Source: a virus
Length of the DNA stretch: 64,000 nt
Virus record (IMG/VR): IMGVR_UViG_3300042345_000282
Span: 1 to 64,000 of that record
Strand: one strand, 5' to 3'
The notes beneath the pieces were generated by a model. That model searched no databases. It was not told the DNA's origin and worked only from the letters and a program-made list of their open reading frames with translations. Numbering within the stretch: the stretch's first letter is position 1; the number at the start of each line of letters is the position of its first letter. A program made the translations under genes and the position numbers. Positions 45,144 to 53,367 of the stretch are shown here, in pieces.

Positions 45144-45325
45144 ATAACACCGAATAGTATAATAAAAATCATGGCATAAAATAACGCCGCGCGTAAAGTC
45201 AAATTAGGTTTAGGGTACATAGGACAACGACCTTGCTGAAAGTCGCAATATTCTACAGGTATGTTATCGCTATCTAATTTCTTCCTACAACCACTAATAG
45301 GACACTTGACAATTTCTGTACTCAT
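45128..45325 (-). CDS. Small zinc-ribbon-like membrane protein (65 aa)
   Basis: ATG 45325 overlaps the upstream stop (ATGA). N-terminal CPISGC, then YCDFQQGRCPMYP, four Cys suggesting zinc binding, and a C-terminal transmembrane helix (AALFYAMIFIILFGVMWL). Confidence 0.6.
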   Translation of the reverse strand: MSTEIVKCPISGCRKKLDSDNIPVEYCDFQQGRCPMYPKPNLTLRAALFYAMIFIILFGVMWLTI

Positions 45326-45600
45326 AATAGATTTAATTGTTTGATGAGGCCCACGGTGCAAATGAACAGCATCACGCCATTAACTAATTGCATGGCTCTG
45401 TCGCCCCACTTGTAGCCAACCCAGTACCAACCTAACGCGCCTATCCAACTAGCGGCAGTATCGTATACTTGCCACTCAGGATTACCTGTACCACGACCTA
45501 AAGCCATGCCTACAAGCATGATGATGCTGACACTCCACTTGACATACCACGTAGCATCTTGTTTCGGGGTGATGCTTTTGACCTCATTGAACCATTTCAT
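45322..45600 (-). CDS. Small membrane protein (92 aa)
   Basis: Two or three predicted transmembrane helices (WSVSIIMLVGMALG, TAASWIGALGWYWVGY, GVMLFICTVGLI). Small orphan membrane proteins of this layout are common in T4-like phages. ATGA overlaps both sides. Confidence 0.65.
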   Translation of the reverse strand: MKWFNEVKSITPKQDATWYVKWSVSIIMLVGMALGRGTGNPEWQVYDTAASWIGALGWYWVGYKWGDRAMQLVNGVMLFICTVGLIKQLNLL

Positions 45601-45788
45601 AAACTGCCCTTATACCAATATTGGTCTACTTTTTCCAATACAGGTCCTAAATTGCTAGGATAGACTACAGCATGATCGTTGAGTACATCATGATTAACCG
45701 TTAGGCTACAAACCTCTTTATACATCTCTTTCAATTTTTGAAAGAGTGTCGCTTCTTCGTTACTGATAACTGTGAAATTCCCGCTCAC
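45597..45788 (-). CDS. Hypothetical protein (63 aa)
   Basis: ATGA overlap with the following membrane gene; helical N-terminal part (NEEATLFQKLKEMYKEV). No family recognised. Confidence 0.55.
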   Translation of the reverse strand: MSGNFTVISNEEATLFQKLKEMYKEVCSLTVNHDVLNDHAVVYPSNLGPVLEKVDQYWYKGSL

Positions 45789-45816
45789 TAGACACCTCGC
45801 ATTTGCTATTAATATA

Positions 45817-46941
45817 TTATTTCTTATCTACTAAAAAATCAACCATTTCGGGAAAAGTATTCTTAAAGTTTAATTTACGAAAACCATCGTGCCTCACTAA
45901 TCTATATCTAAACGTATCAAAGTGTTTGCTGTCGTCTTCAGTATTCAACAGCAAGATGAACGGGCTTAGATCAAAACGGCAATTCTCTAATCGATTTATG
46001 ATGAATTGTTTAGCGTCTTCTCTCCATACAGTAGGTCTTAAGTGAACTGGGTTATGTACCCTGCCTAGATAAGGCAACCCTAATCCTATGTCATCACACC
46101 ATTCTACTAACTCATTTAGATACGCAATATTATATGCGCTGACTGTAGTAGAAACACCTAGTTTGATACTGCTACTGTTTCTAAGTTCTATATATTTTTT
46201 TATGTTAGATAGCACTTCTTCCCATACTGCAGGATACCTGATATATTCAAATTTATCAGCCACACCATCTATGCTCAACTGCAATTCTACTTCGTTGAAG
46301 TGGCTCCATATCTCTAACCATTCATCATCAGGAAACTTAGTGCAGTTTGTTGTATAATGAAGGCTGATATCTTTAGCAGAGTTATCATTTATATACATGC
46401 GTAACAACTCTTTTTGTTGCTTGACACCACTCAGTAAAGGCTCACCGCCCGGTATATCAAGATGAATCAGATTGGGTGTCTTATCTTTAAAACTCTGTAC
46501 GAAATCTTCTTTGTAAAAATGATTAGGTTTGACATCCTTACCTAAAAGTATCTTCCATTCTTGTTGCCATTTACTTGATGCTGATGGGTCGCAGGTTATA
46601 CAACTCAGATTACATGTGTTTCCGAACGCTACACTAGCGGTGACGAAACCTTTATCCTCTGATAATAATGAGCCCCAACGTTCATGGTCTTGAACACGCT
46701 TGCTACGTATATCGTTAGCCTCTTCGATCTTACAACGTTCACAACCCTTAGGCCATTTTCCTTCTTTGAAATCTCGTTTTACTTCTTTTAGTGTGGGGCT
46801 ATTGATATATTCATCTATAGATGATGAATTGATGTTGCTAGGTCTGTTGGGATATAGAGAACTTTTAAACTTACAGCAAGGAGACATCTCTCCTTGCGGA
46901 GAGATGTCTATGTTAGTCCATGGTAATGAACAATAGGGCAT
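45817..46941 (-). CDS. Radical SAM protein with N-terminal Cys (twitch/SPASM-like) region
   Basis: 374 residues. N-terminal CSLPWTNIDISPQGEMSPCC ... CERC resembles the auxiliary-cluster region of twitch/SPASM proteins; GNTCNLSCITCDPS is the C-x3-C-x2-C motif that binds the radical SAM 4Fe-4S cluster, followed by DIPGGEPLLS (GGE motif contacting SAM). Reaction unknown, often peptide or sugar modification. Needs Fe-S supply and reduced ferredoxin, both encoded by this phage. Confidence 0.82.
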   Translation of the reverse strand: MPYCSLPWTNIDISPQGEMSPCCKFKSSLYPNRPSNINSSSIDEYINSPTLKEVKRDFKEGKWPKGCERCKIEEANDIRSKRVQDHERWGSLLSEDKGFVTASVAFGNTCNLSCITCDPSASSKWQQEWKILLGKDVKPNHFYKEDFVQSFKDKTPNLIHLDIPGGEPLLSGVKQQKELLRMYINDNSAKDISLHYTTNCTKFPDDEWLEIWSHFNEVELQLSIDGVADKFEYIRYPAVWEEVLSNIKKYIELRNSSSIKLGVSTTVSAYNIAYLNELVEWCDDIGLGLPYLGRVHNPVHLRPTVWREDAKQFIINRLENCRFDLSPFILLLNTEDDSKHFDTFRYRLVRHDGFRKLNFKNTFPEMVDFLVDKK

Positions 46942-46948
46942 CAACTAC

Positions 46949-47197
46949 TTAGTCAGTAAAGGGCTTCCTGTCATGGAATGCATTTTGCCTGATTAGCATC
47001 TCAAATGTCTCAAATAGCCGTTCAAACTTGACCTGATAGATCGTCTCAAGGCCCAATAGGTAATTGTTGACCTCATCTTCAGTCATATTGCGCCGATCCA
47101 TCTTGCAACGGCTGAGTTCTTTGATATCTTCAACTACGCTCCAGCAGTTCATGATATCTTGCTCTAGGTCAAATCGTGTTCGATTAGTCTCACTCAT
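46949..47197 (-). CDS. Conserved phage protein (82 aa)
   Basis: Helical and charged (VVEDIKELSRCKMDRRNMTE). 8-nt overlap with the gene upstream. Unknown function. Confidence 0.6.
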   Translation of the reverse strand: MSETNRTRFDLEQDIMNCWSVVEDIKELSRCKMDRRNMTEDEVNNYLLGLETIYQVKFERLFETFEMLIRQNAFHDRKPFTD

Positions 47198-47420
47198 CTT
47201 TTACTCCATAGTATTTGAGGATCAATTTAAAGGCTTCGATATGCTCTTTGATTAGTGCTAAATCGGTAGTCTTATCTGTTTCAAAAATAGCCATGCCTGT
47301 GCCTTTCTTGCGCTTCTTTAGATCCTCTTGTAGATTAGCCTTGAGGCTAACAAGTTCCTGTTTGACGATACCATCGATGGTATTCCAATCTAGTTCAACT
47401 GTCACTTTACGTGCTTCCAT
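47190..47420 (-). CDS. Conserved phage protein (76 aa)
   Basis: KANLQEDLKKRKKGTGMAIF, then HIEAFKLILKYYG; helical, basic. Similar small proteins recur in T4-like phages. Function unknown. Confidence 0.6.
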   Translation of the reverse strand: MEARKVTVELDWNTIDGIVKQELVSLKANLQEDLKKRKKGTGMAIFETDKTTDLALIKEHIEAFKLILKYYGVKDE

Positions 47421-47428
47421 GATATTCC

Positions 47429-47515
47429 TTATTCAATAAAAACCCAATAGATCCCTAGTAGGATCACGTACACAAAAACGATGTTAGCAACGCTAATCCA
47501 GAAATCTTTACTCAT
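47429..47515 (-). CDS. Membrane microprotein (28 aa)
   Basis: ATG 47515 overlaps the upstream gene by 8 nt. Single hydrophobic helix (VANIVFVYVILLGIYWVFI). Short, so uncertain. Confidence 0.4.
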   Translation of the reverse strand: MSKDFWISVANIVFVYVILLGIYWVFIE

Positions 47516-47969
47516 TTGTTTCCTCTTTAGTTAATTCACATACCAATAAGAAATGTTCGTATGCTTTTTTGACACTAGGATTAGACAGTAGTTTTTCAGC
47601 CTCATCCTGCATAGCCTTGACAGCAGTTTCACACGCTTCTCTGGCACTAGGCCATTCTAACCTACGTGCGTCTTCACCGAACTCTTTGACTAGATTTTCC
47701 CAAGCCTCTTTTTGTTTTTTTGTGATAGGTTTAGTACGTGGGCGCAAGTCAGTAGCCTTCCTGATCACTTCACTGATCTTATCTTCTGCTACACGACCAG
47801 CGGCAATCATAGGCGCATATGCGATATTGATACTATATCGTGTGCTACGACCGCCTGGATACACACATACCAAGTGCGCACCTTTAGGCATAGCATCCAT
47901 CAATACTTGGTCGTACTCATATACAGGCTTATACCTGCGACCAACTTTCTCGTAAAAAATTTTCTTCAT
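47508..47969 (-). CDS. Conserved phage protein (153 aa)
   Basis: KKIFYEKVGRRYKPVYEYD, VYPGGRSTRY, YAPMIAAGRVAED and AYEHFLLVCELTK are highly conserved across many phages of Gram-negative bacteria; function not known. Confidence 0.8.
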   Translation of the reverse strand: MKKIFYEKVGRRYKPVYEYDQVLMDAMPKGAHLVCVYPGGRSTRYSINIAYAPMIAAGRVAEDKISEVIRKATDLRPRTKPITKKQKEAWENLVKEFGEDARRLEWPSAREACETAVKAMQDEAEKLLSNPSVKKAYEHFLLVCELTKEETNE

Positions 47970-47975
47970 GATAAC

Positions 47976-48221
47976 TTAATCAAAAATCTTAGACCAGACA
48001 GTTAGTTTCTCACGTTTGGATTGTTTAGCCACATCTAATTCTTCTTTAGTGATGATGTTGTTTTCTAACATCAAGTCAATCATGCACCAAACATCACCTA
48101 CCTCTTTAATTAGATGATCTCGGTTAGAGTCCATACCGAAACGTCTTACCTTGCTAATGACTTGAACCAACTCCCCGCATTCTTCCTGCGTGATAGTGAA
48201 AATCTCTTCTATCTTATCCAC
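47976..48221 (-). CDS. MazG-like nucleotide pyrophosphohydrolase (81 aa)
   Basis: GTG 48221 with AAGG 7 nt upstream; longer TTG start runs through the upstream gene. ITQEECGELVQVISKVRRFG and HLIKEVGDVWCMIDLML give the E-x-x-E...E-x-x-D metal-binding pattern of all-alpha NTP pyrophosphatases. Likely hydrolyses (d)NTPs or ppGpp-like nucleotides. Confidence 0.78.
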   Translation of the reverse strand: MDKIEEIFTITQEECGELVQVISKVRRFGMDSNRDHLIKEVGDVWCMIDLMLENNIITKEELDVAKQSKREKLTVWSKIFD

Positions 48222-48639
48222 GGCGCATCCTTGAAATGTCTTGCATCTGTTCTTCGTTGATAACGGGAACAGCATTGCTCTTATGCATAGTAGCAATACC
48301 TTTGATCAACGTACCTGTATACTTAGGTGGTTCTTTCTTAGCGCAACTATCGGGACTACCCATAGTTTGCAAACTAGGAATATGTTGTGTAGTCTCTCGC
48401 CTATAAGGAGTATCGTTAAAAATCTTTACCGAGGACACTTGCGCAATTTTGCCGCGAACGATACCGCGACGGTTGTCTACATACTCATCGAAATCAATCT
48501 TGGGCAGTCCTTGACGTTTCTGATCACGATTATGTTGCATCCAATCAACCTGCAATTCGGCATACTTAGCCTTAGTCATTTTGAACTTTGGCTTGCGAGT
48601 GTTGAGTGTGCAAACACCACGGATAAGATGCATTGTCAT
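48214..48639 (-). CDS. Conserved phage protein (141 aa)
   Basis: MHLIRGVCTLNTRKPKFKMTK at the start and a final KGIATMHKSNAVPVINEEQM are hallmarks of a widely conserved phage protein. Function unknown. Confidence 0.8.
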   Translation of the reverse strand: MTMHLIRGVCTLNTRKPKFKMTKAKYAELQVDWMQHNRDQKRQGLPKIDFDEYVDNRRGIVRGKIAQVSSVKIFNDTPYRRETTQHIPSLQTMGSPDSCAKKEPPKYTGTLIKGIATMHKSNAVPVINEEQMQDISRMRRG

Positions 48640-48646
48640 AATATAA

Positions 48647-48976
48647 TTATAATACAGAATTTAAATGTTTGCAAGTACCTCGGAACTGGAATCCAGCACA
48701 AGTGCAAGTCTTGTTGTCCGGATCTACAAAATAGGTATCGCCCTTGCTACCGGATACTTTGATTAGATTGGTCTCGACTTTGACCTTGAAGGGATTCTTT
48801 TTGAGTTCCACAAACTGGCGACCACGCTTGTCGATGCGCAAAGGCTTCTTAAAGTAGAATGCATCACCTTCGCCCCACTTGATGTATGCAACAGCCTTGT
48901 CACCATCTAGCAAATAGATATGATTGGGTTGCTTGTATTCAACATCCCATTTAGTAGTTTCACGCACAGCAATCAT
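48647..48976 (-). CDS. SWIM zinc-finger protein
   Basis: 109 residues. C-terminal [15 protein letters not shown] matches SWIM (C-x-C-xn-C-x-H). SWIM domains bind DNA or protein partners. Early promoter with a hairpin in its leader. Confidence 0.75.
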   Translation of the reverse strand: MIAVRETTKWDVEYKQPNHIYLLDGDKAVAYIKWGEGDAFYFKKPLRIDKRGRQFVELKKNPFKVKVETNLIKVSGSKGDTYFVDPDNKTCTCAGFQFRGTCKHLNSVL

Positions 48977-48996
48977 ATATCACCTGTAGAAAAAGA

Positions 48997-49037
48997 TGCG
49001 GGACTTGATCGCTTCAATTGAAGCAGGGGTGCCCGCA
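48997..49037 (-). promoter_or_regulatory. TGCGGG...CCCGCA hairpin with inner palindrome (copy 2)
   Basis: Outer TGCGGG/CCCGCA stem, inner perfect palindrome GCTTCAATTGAAGC (49011-49024), followed on the minus strand by TTTTT. It lies between the promoter and the SWIM gene start, so it would act as a leader attenuator or RNA element. Confidence 0.55.
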
Positions 49038-49051
49038 CAACCCATATTAGA

Positions 49052-49080
49052 AGTATACTGTACTAGTATGCTAATGTCAA
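49052..49080 (-). promoter_or_regulatory. Early promoter (TTGACA-17-TATACT)
   Basis: Minus-strand promoter about 75 nt before the SWIM gene. Confidence 0.78.
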
Positions 49081-49082
49081 GC

Positions 49083-49373
49083 CTAAGCATGATATTTCAT
49101 AAAGTGAGTTAGTATTTGACTGGCCCTGCTTAGATCAAAATTCTCTTGACGATAGTGCCACAATTTTTTTCTTTCTGCGACTTCAAGGGCTTTCATAAGC
49201 ATAAACTTTTCATCTAGACTTTTTGTAGTCATCAATAGTTTATTCATATCATGTATATCAACACTATACTCTACCCATTTTACTGTGCTATCAATGCGAT
49301 CCCTAGGAATCATCATTGGGCCTTTGCTAGTACTAGCAGTATATTTTACAGCATAACGTTTAGCATTAAACAT
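49083..49373 (-). CDS. Hypothetical early protein (96 aa)
   Basis: AAAAGG ribosome site before the ATG. Basic start, then helical (SLDEKFMLMKALEVAERKKLW). Own early promoter. No family recognised. Confidence 0.62.
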   Translation of the reverse strand: MFNAKRYAVKYTASTSKGPMMIPRDRIDSTVKWVEYSVDIHDMNKLLMTTKSLDEKFMLMKALEVAERKKLWHYRQENFDLSRASQILTHFMKYHA

Positions 49374-49403
49374 ATAACACCTTTTCTAGTTGATAGAATT
49401 AGT

Positions 49404-49432
49404 ATTATATGCCCAAATTGACCCAATGTCAA
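49404..49432 (-). promoter_or_regulatory. Early promoter (TTGACA-17-TATAAT)
   Basis: AAGGCTTGACATTGGGTCAA context; serves 49373. Confidence 0.88.
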
Positions 49433-49435
49433 GCC

Positions 49436-49717
49436 TTAATCACCGCTGTCGATTTCGTACCTATGACCACAATCCGTGCAAGTATATTCTGTCAAACACC
49501 GACCGGTCGTGCGACTAGTATATTTGTGCTTGCAGGGCTGTCCCTCTTTGTTCAAGGGCACTTGACCACTAGCACGACCATACATAGTTTGCCCACCACA
49601 ATTGCTACAAGCCCTGTGTGTCTTGTCCTTATTCCAACTATACTTCAATTCACCGTCTGTAAGAGGGACTTCCTTAGTACCATTACAAACCGGGCAAACT
49701 CCATATTCAATCGCCAT
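49436..49717 (-). CDS. Zinc-ribbon phage protein (93 aa)
   Basis: CPVCNGT, CSNCGG, then a C-K-H pair and CTDCGH: several paired Cys suggesting two zinc ribbons. The stop is inside the downstream promoter. Common in T4-like phages; nucleic-acid binding likely. Confidence 0.7.
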   Translation of the reverse strand: MAIEYGVCPVCNGTKEVPLTDGELKYSWNKDKTHRACSNCGGQTMYGRASGQVPLNKEGQPCKHKYTSRTTGRCLTEYTCTDCGHRYEIDSGD

Positions 49718-49729
49718 TTTAATTTCCTA

Positions 49730-50185
49730 TTAAGAACCAGTTGTCATGAAAAGAATTTCGGGGTTGACCGAACTTTGCTTGAAATGTTCGATAAACACAT
49801 GATGGTTGTCGCCGCTGTCACGGATGAGTGCATTACCTGCGACATACAATGCCGCCCAAGTACTACCATTGATAGCGACCTCTTGATCGCCTGAACCAAA
49901 CGCACTATAGACTACCTTAGTAGCGCCCTCGAACGGATGACGTTCGCTAAGGTTGTCAACCTCGTAGACAGACCAAATCGCATCAAGACCAAGTTCCTTC
50001 TTGACCTCACTATAATGCTCATGCTTGTTATCGAATGAATCTTGATCTTGTGCATAAGCACCAGCAAGAGCCTCACGAATCTTTTGAGCACCTGTCACAG
50101 CATCCATGCTATTAAACTCTAGATGCCAGAGGATGTTGTGAATCTCAGAAAATTCCTTAGCAGTCAATGTCACATCGCAATTCAT
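49730..50185 (-). CDS. Conserved phage protein (151 aa)
   Basis: LTAKEFSEIHNILWHLEFNS and SDV-like later motifs typical of a conserved phage early protein. First gene of the unit behind the 50217-50245 promoter. Unknown function. Confidence 0.72.
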   Translation of the reverse strand: MNCDVTLTAKEFSEIHNILWHLEFNSMDAVTGAQKIREALAGAYAQDQDSFDNKHEHYSEVKKELGLDAIWSVYEVDNLSERHPFEGATKVVYSAFGSGDQEVAINGSTWAALYVAGNALIRDSGDNHHVFIEHFKQSSVNPEILFMTTGS

Positions 50186-50216
50186 ATCAGTCTCCGTTTC
50201 TCAACTCTATGTAACT

Positions 50217-50245
50217 ATTATAGTACCAAATTGACCCAAAGTCAA
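50217..50245 (-). promoter_or_regulatory. Early promoter (TTGACT-17-TATAAT)
   Basis: AAGGCTTGACTTTGGGTCAA context; leader 50191-50213 identical to the ones at 18492 and 50515. Confidence 0.9.
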
Positions 50246-50248
50246 GCC

Positions 50249-50509
50249 TTAATAGTCATACTCGTAAAACTTAACTGCCGGATCCAACTTGCGTAGTTCC
50301 TTAGCGGCAGCATCCAATTCCTTATAACGACGGTTAACTTCTGCACGGGGCAGTTCGCCATCGCATGTCAAGTTCTCGGGACTCAGTGCCGCATCGATCA
50401 TATCCGCAACACGCTGGCGACCAGCGGCAGTCTTGATTTCATATTGCTCACCGTTGAAAAAACTGTTCCAACGATTCTTTTGATCTATGAATTTCTGTAG
50501 TGCTTTCAT
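50249..50509 (-). CDS. Conserved phage protein (86 aa)
   Basis: AAGRQRVADMIDAALSPENLTCDGE, then RYKELDAAAKELRKLDP. Helical conserved phage protein of unknown role, own early promoter. Confidence 0.7.
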   Translation of the reverse strand: MKALQKFIDQKNRWNSFFNGEQYEIKTAAGRQRVADMIDAALSPENLTCDGELPRAEVNRRYKELDAAAKELRKLDPAVKFYEYDY

Positions 50510-50514
50510 TTCTA

Positions 50515-50624
50515 TCTCCGTTTCTCAACTCTATGTATTAATTATAGACCCATGATACCCAAAAGTCAAGCCTTTTAGCCATTATTTTATGGATATTTTG
50601 TTGTTTAAAAACAACAACTTACAG
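50515..50624 (-). repeat. Early-promoter cassette, inverted copy of 18404-18514
   Basis: Same order as the + strand copy: CTGTAAG..AATATCC hairpin, AAGGCTTGACTTTTGGG, -10, then the conserved leader (50515-50537). Spacer bases differ, conserved blocks are identical. Confidence 0.82.
50541..50569 (-). promoter_or_regulatory. Early promoter (TTGACT-17-TATAAT)
   Basis: Serves 50509; part of the repeated cassette. Confidence 0.9.
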
Positions 50625-50822
50625 ACGGATTTTGTCGAAAATCTGCTGTTGTAAACGTGCAACATCATCACGGGGCACGTAAAAGTCGGTCTGCGGGTCC
50701 CAATAATCCCCTGCTTTGGGATCGTAATAAAGCACCGCACCTGACGGGTAGAAGAACGGACCCTCGAGGCCCTTACGGGGTTGATACTTGCGCTCCAACT
50801 CAGATAGTACACGGAAACCCAT
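50619..50822 (-). CDS. Conserved phage protein (67 aa)
   Basis: GLEGPFFYPSGAVLYYDPKAGDYWDPQTDFYV pattern is a conserved phage early protein. Ends at the repeated hairpin, just like 18239-18409. Confidence 0.7.
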   Translation of the reverse strand: MGFRVLSELERKYQPRKGLEGPFFYPSGAVLYYDPKAGDYWDPQTDFYVPRDDVARLQQQIFDKIRL

Positions 50823-50832
50823 AACTCACTCC

Positions 50833-51102
50833 TTAAAGAAGATCAACTTGAACATCGTACTCAACTTGCTCACCGGTCTCACCGAAGACCTTCTCGCGGC
50901 GTAGCAGACCAGTGGGACGCTTACCTTCAGGCAAATACTGATCGAAACCTAAGTTAGTCAACGCAGAACTGACCGCGATACGTTGGCTAGTGAAACACAT
51001 ATCGAAAACGCCTTTGACGGTCGTCACGAAACCGATCCCATTGATGATCACACGGATCTTTTGGTTATTGTCAAGTCCCATGATATATCGCTTCGTCTTC
51101 AT
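50833..51102 (-). CDS. Hypothetical early protein (89 aa)
   Basis: First gene of its unit; GGAG ribosome site. Beta-rich (KIRVIINGIGFVTTVKGVFD). No family recognised. Confidence 0.65.
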   Translation of the reverse strand: MKTKRYIMGLDNNQKIRVIINGIGFVTTVKGVFDMCFTSQRIAVSSALTNLGFDQYLPEGKRPTGLLRREKVFGETGEQVEYDVQVDLL

Positions 51103-51132
51103 TAGTATCTCCTAAAATCTCAGTATGTAGTT

Positions 51133-51161
51133 ATTATGCTCCCTAATGGGTCAAAAGTCAA
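51133..51161 (-). promoter_or_regulatory. Early promoter (TTGACT-17-CATAAT)
   Basis: AAGGCTTGACTTTTG context; directly follows the terminator of the radical SAM gene. Confidence 0.85.
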
Positions 51162-51186
51162 GCCTTTTATGCCATTATTTCGCCAT

Positions 51187-51221
51187 AAAAAAGGCGTTGT
51201 AAATCAACAACTTACAACGCC
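51187..51221 (-). terminator. Rho-independent terminator
   Basis: On the minus strand GGCGTTGTAA ... TTACAACGCC (10 bp, 9-nt loop) followed by TTTTTT. Ends the 51245-52702 transcript. Confidence 0.9.
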
Positions 51222-51244
51222 AGGATGTTGTGTAAAAACAACGG

Positions 51245-52702
51245 TTATAGTCCCAAATATGCTTTCTTTTTTGCTATGTATATCTGTTTAAGTTGGGCAC
51301 TCACGTTATACGCTTGGTTTCTCAATTGTTCGTATATGATTTTTTTGCCGGGTCTCAACAATCCTAGTGAACGGAATCCAGCATACTCAAAATGATTCAT
51401 CAATAGAATTCTCTGCCCTATGCTTTCATATAATTCACTTACGAAAGTTTGTGCTTGTTTATAATCTATCCAATCACTATTCCAATCTAAAGTATTAGTT
51501 TCTTTATCTCCGTGCAAAGATGTTATGGGAATTCTTTTAGTTTTAAAACCGTATTTTTCTGGTTCTTTATCTAAGTCACTTAAAAAATAACTATCGGTTA
51601 AACTATTAGAACTAGTGATGACTAAAGGATATACTTGCAAGCCCCATAACAATTTTTCATCAATGACACGTTCGATGCTATCAACAATAGACTGTTTATT
51701 GTCTCCTTCTAATCCTACAATTAAACTACCGATAGTATACGTATCAGGACAGCGTTTCTTGATCTCACGTAGTGTTTCAAAGTTATCAATCAAGCCGGTA
51801 CGTTTGCGCATAGTCTTACTAACATCAGGATTGAAACTCTCTATACCAAAAAACAATGCGGAGAACTGTATCTTTTCAATAAGGTCTAATTGATGTTTGC
51901 GCTTACTAAACAAATCCAGTCTAGCAAAACTTGTTATCTTAGGACTATAATCAAGGCCCTCCATAGCCTCTACTATGATCTCTAGTTTCTGATCGCTCTC
52001 GTTGATAGTATCATCGCTAGTATAAAAATTAGTGATTCCGTATTTTTTATATGCGACTTCAAAATAATGATGTAACTCTTTAGGGTCTAGAAACTTAGTG
52101 ATCTTGGCGTTACGTAATTCATAGTTACAGAAAGTACAATTAAATTTGCAACCTACACCGATCTCAAAACCTAATATATCCCTATTTAAAAAGCAATTGT
52201 CTTCATCGTCTATGTTAGGTAATACGGGCTCATCGATTACTTGATCAAAATCATGATTCAGTAAAACTAGAGGTGAATTGTGAACGATATACTTAGACAA
52301 ATCCTTATTAGTCACCCAAGCATCAAACATCTCCATGCTTCTTCCTAAGAAGAAGACTTCGATAAGATCATCTAATGTCTTTTGAAAAGTTCTGCTGCCG
52401 CCGTGAATTATTTTAAGTTTGGGGTATCTTGCTTTAGCATCCCTCAAGAAAGATTCAATCTTATACAAGTCACGATTATCAAAAGGTGTTGATACTGCTA
52501 TGACTGGTTCGTCCGTGTCTTTGAAGTATGCGCCTGCAGCCGCAATTAGATCATCTATCTTCCAATGAGTGAACCACTCAAGTATAGTAGCATCATGACC
52601 GTGCCTTTTTGCACGTTTCTTTAACTCAAAGGCACCCAGGCCCCTGTAATGCAGGTAGGGCCAAGCGCCATTGCTGTTCTCGCATAATATCAGGAATTTC
52701 AT
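51245..52702 (-). CDS. Radical SAM protein with N-terminal B12-binding-like domain
   Basis: 485 residues. N-terminal Rossmann-like part (RGLGAFELKKRAKRHGHDAT, IAVSTPFDNRD) fits the cobalamin-binding-domain class, though a D-x-H-x-x-G motif is not seen. GVGCKFNCTFCNYE is the C-x3-C-x2-C cluster motif and SLIVGLEGD the later GxIxGxx strand. Reaction unknown. Starts 5 nt after a late element lying over the clpP stop codon. Confidence 0.8.
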   Translation of the reverse strand: MKFLILCENSNGAWPYLHYRGLGAFELKKRAKRHGHDATILEWFTHWKIDDLIAAAGAYFKDTDEPVIAVSTPFDNRDLYKIESFLRDAKARYPKLKIIHGGSRTFQKTLDDLIEVFFLGRSMEMFDAWVTNKDLSKYIVHNSPLVLLNHDFDQVIDEPVLPNIDDEDNCFLNRDILGFEIGVGCKFNCTFCNYELRNAKITKFLDPKELHHYFEVAYKKYGITNFYTSDDTINESDQKLEIIVEAMEGLDYSPKITSFARLDLFSKRKHQLDLIEKIQFSALFFGIESFNPDVSKTMRKRTGLIDNFETLREIKKRCPDTYTIGSLIVGLEGDNKQSIVDSIERVIDEKLLWGLQVYPLVITSSNSLTDSYFLSDLDKEPEKYGFKTKRIPITSLHGDKETNTLDWNSDWIDYKQAQTFVSELYESIGQRILLMNHFEYAGFRSLGLLRPGKKIIYEQLRNQAYNVSAQLKQIYIAKKKAYLGL

Positions 52703-52707
52703 TAACT

Positions 52708-52714
52708 ATATTTA
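52708..52714 (-). promoter_or_regulatory. Late promoter, near-leaderless (TAAATAT AGTTA ATG)
   Basis: Overlaps the TAA stop of clpP; 5 nt before the ATG at 52702. Confidence 0.5.
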
Positions 52715-53305
52715 CACGACCCTCTTGTCGAGAATCTTATCAGCAAGGCCGTATTCCAATGCCTGCTGTGCGCTCATGAAAAAGTCACGCTCCATGTCTT
52801 TAGCAAGTTCTTCATATGTCTTGCCTTTGCTATTATGCTTGACGTAGATGTTGGTTAGATTCTTTTTCATCTCAAGGATTTCCTTGACTTGAATCTCCAT
52901 GTCAGTTGCTTGACCACGTGCGCCGCCACTTGGTTGATGAATCATGTGACGGGCATTAGGTAGAATCATTCGCTTACTTGCGGCACCTGCTTGTGCAAGC
53001 AAACTACCCATGCTACAAGCCTGTCCCATGACGATAGTTGAAACGTCTGGTTGAATGAATTGCATAGCATCATAGATAGCCATACCAGCAGTCACGCTAC
53101 CACCTGGACTATTGATGTAAAGGCTGATATCTTTTTCAGGATTTTCTGATTCAAGATAAAGTAATTGGGCAACGATAAGATTTGCCATCTGATCGTGGAC
53201 CTCACCCTCAAGTAAGATCACACGATCACGTAATAGACGGCTATAGATATCGTAACTACGCTCACCGCGGCTTGTCTGCTCAAGGACTATTGGAACTAAA
53301 CTCAT
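52712..53305 (-). CDS. clpP: ATP-dependent Clp protease proteolytic subunit ClpP
   Basis: 197 residues. Catalytic Ser98 (GQACSMGS), His123 (RHMIHQ) and Asp170 (AKDMERDFF) with [15 protein letters not shown]. Forms a double-heptamer chamber that degrades proteins fed by ClpX. The phage also encodes ClpX and the adaptor ClpS, so a phage-made ClpXP is possible. Early-type promoter with an inverted repeat upstream. Confidence 0.95.
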   Translation of the reverse strand: MSLVPIVLEQTSRGERSYDIYSRLLRDRVILLEGEVHDQMANLIVAQLLYLESENPEKDISLYINSPGGSVTAGMAIYDAMQFIQPDVSTIVMGQACSMGSLLAQAGAASKRMILPNARHMIHQPSGGARGQATDMEIQVKEILEMKKNLTNIYVKHNSKGKTYEELAKDMERDFFMSAQQALEYGLADKILDKRVV

Positions 53306-53321
53306 ATATTCTCCTGTAATT

Positions 53322-53341
53322 GATAGTTATAATAAACTATC
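53322..53341 (-). promoter_or_regulatory. Inverted repeat over the -10 of the clpP promoter
   Basis: GATAGTT / AACTATC with a 6-nt centre spanning the -10. Operator-like. Confidence 0.45.
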
Positions 53342-53357
53342 TAGCAGACAAAATCAA
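53329..53357 (-). promoter_or_regulatory. Promoter of clpP (TTGATT-17-TATTAT)
   Basis: Five of six -10 and four of six -35 matches with ideal spacing; GGAG ribosome site before the clpP ATG. Confidence 0.5.
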
Positions 53358-53367
53358 ATGAAACGGA

